Assembly: GCA_026785745.1 (NCBI GenBank)
Contig: JAJAZO010000151.1
Location: forward strand, 1-7,162
DNA from: Chitinophagaceae bacterium
GTDB lineage: Bacteria > Bacteroidota > Bacteroidia > Chitinophagales > Chitinophagaceae
Length of the DNA stretch: 7,162 nt
Reading direction: 5' to 3'
The notes below the pieces were generated by a model, which saw nothing but the letters and a program-made list of their open reading frames with translations, made no database searches and was not told where the DNA came from. A program made the position numbers and the translations under genes. Positions 7,125 to 7,162 of this stretch are shown here, one piece after another (position 1 is the first letter of the stretch; each line of letters starts with the position of its first letter).

Positions 7125-7156
7125 TCCCGCCTTATGCGGGATGGGAGGGTATGACA
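7125..7156. repeat. Hairpin related to the 846-912 palindrome (partial copy)
   Basis: TCCCGC (7125-7130) and GCGGGA (7136-7141) form a 6-bp stem with a 5-nt loop, followed by GGGAGGG and ATGACA. The order TCCCG, variable loop, CGGGA, two bases, GGAGGG, ATGACA is the same as at 877-908, with two single-base length differences. The loop sequences differ while the stem is kept, which suggests members of one repeat family rather than a recent duplication. The matching left outer arm is not present here, so this is a partial or diverged copy; the window ends just after it. The surrounding 7016-7162 shows no convincing gene. Confidence 0.45.
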
Positions 7157-7162
7157 TTACAC

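Noticed and set aside
7086..7154. Short ORF of 22 codons starting MANTKKAMAV after alc
   Set aside because: It ends inside the palindromic repeat, has no recognisable family and is too short to support as a gene; it could be a remnant.

Overview
The window looks like chromosome of a Bacteroidota member, most likely a Chitinophagaceae-type bacterium. The evidence is moderate GC, start codons without Shine-Dalgarno sequences but with A/T-rich leaders, a promoter core matching the Bacteroidota TAnnTTTG pattern before htpG, and the style of the proteins (HtpG, RhuM/Fic, and a membrane cytochrome-c urate oxidase). The genus cannot be fixed from the sequence alone.

Layout. (i) Positions 1-815, plus strand: the 3' part of a RhuM-family gene with a C-terminal Fic/Doc domain; its 5' end lies outside the window. 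(ii) 816-991: an intergenic stretch with a strong nested inverted repeat (846-912, with alternative partners to 940), followed by the probable htpG promoter. (iii) 992-2881, plus: htpG, the bacterial Hsp90. (iv) 2884-3090, minus: a small hypothetical protein of 68 residues, ending 2 bp from the htpG stop. (v) 3205-4596, minus: a membrane urate oxidase of the PuuD type with a C-terminal c-type haem domain. (vi) 4597-4686: a 90-bp divergent promoter region. (vii) 4687-6018 and 6011-7015, plus: allantoinase and allantoicase, overlapping by 8 bp. (viii) 7016-7162: no convincing gene; it holds a hairpin whose sequence resembles the right half of the repeat before htpG.

The metabolic core is a ureide-degradation locus. 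The PuuD-type enzyme would oxidise urate to 5-hydroxyisourate and pass electrons to the respiratory chain through its own haem. Allantoinase then opens allantoin to allantoate, and allantoicase splits allantoate to ureidoglycolate and urea. The enzymes between urate oxidation and allantoin (5-hydroxyisourate hydrolase, OHCU decarboxylase) and after ureidoglycolate are not in this window.

No tRNA, rRNA, CRISPR array, transposase or phage gene is visible. I found no clear candidate for an undescribed multi-gene system. The items most worth a second look are the pairing of a haem-linked urate oxidase with an allantoicase branch, the two related palindromic elements, and the RhuM-Fic protein.
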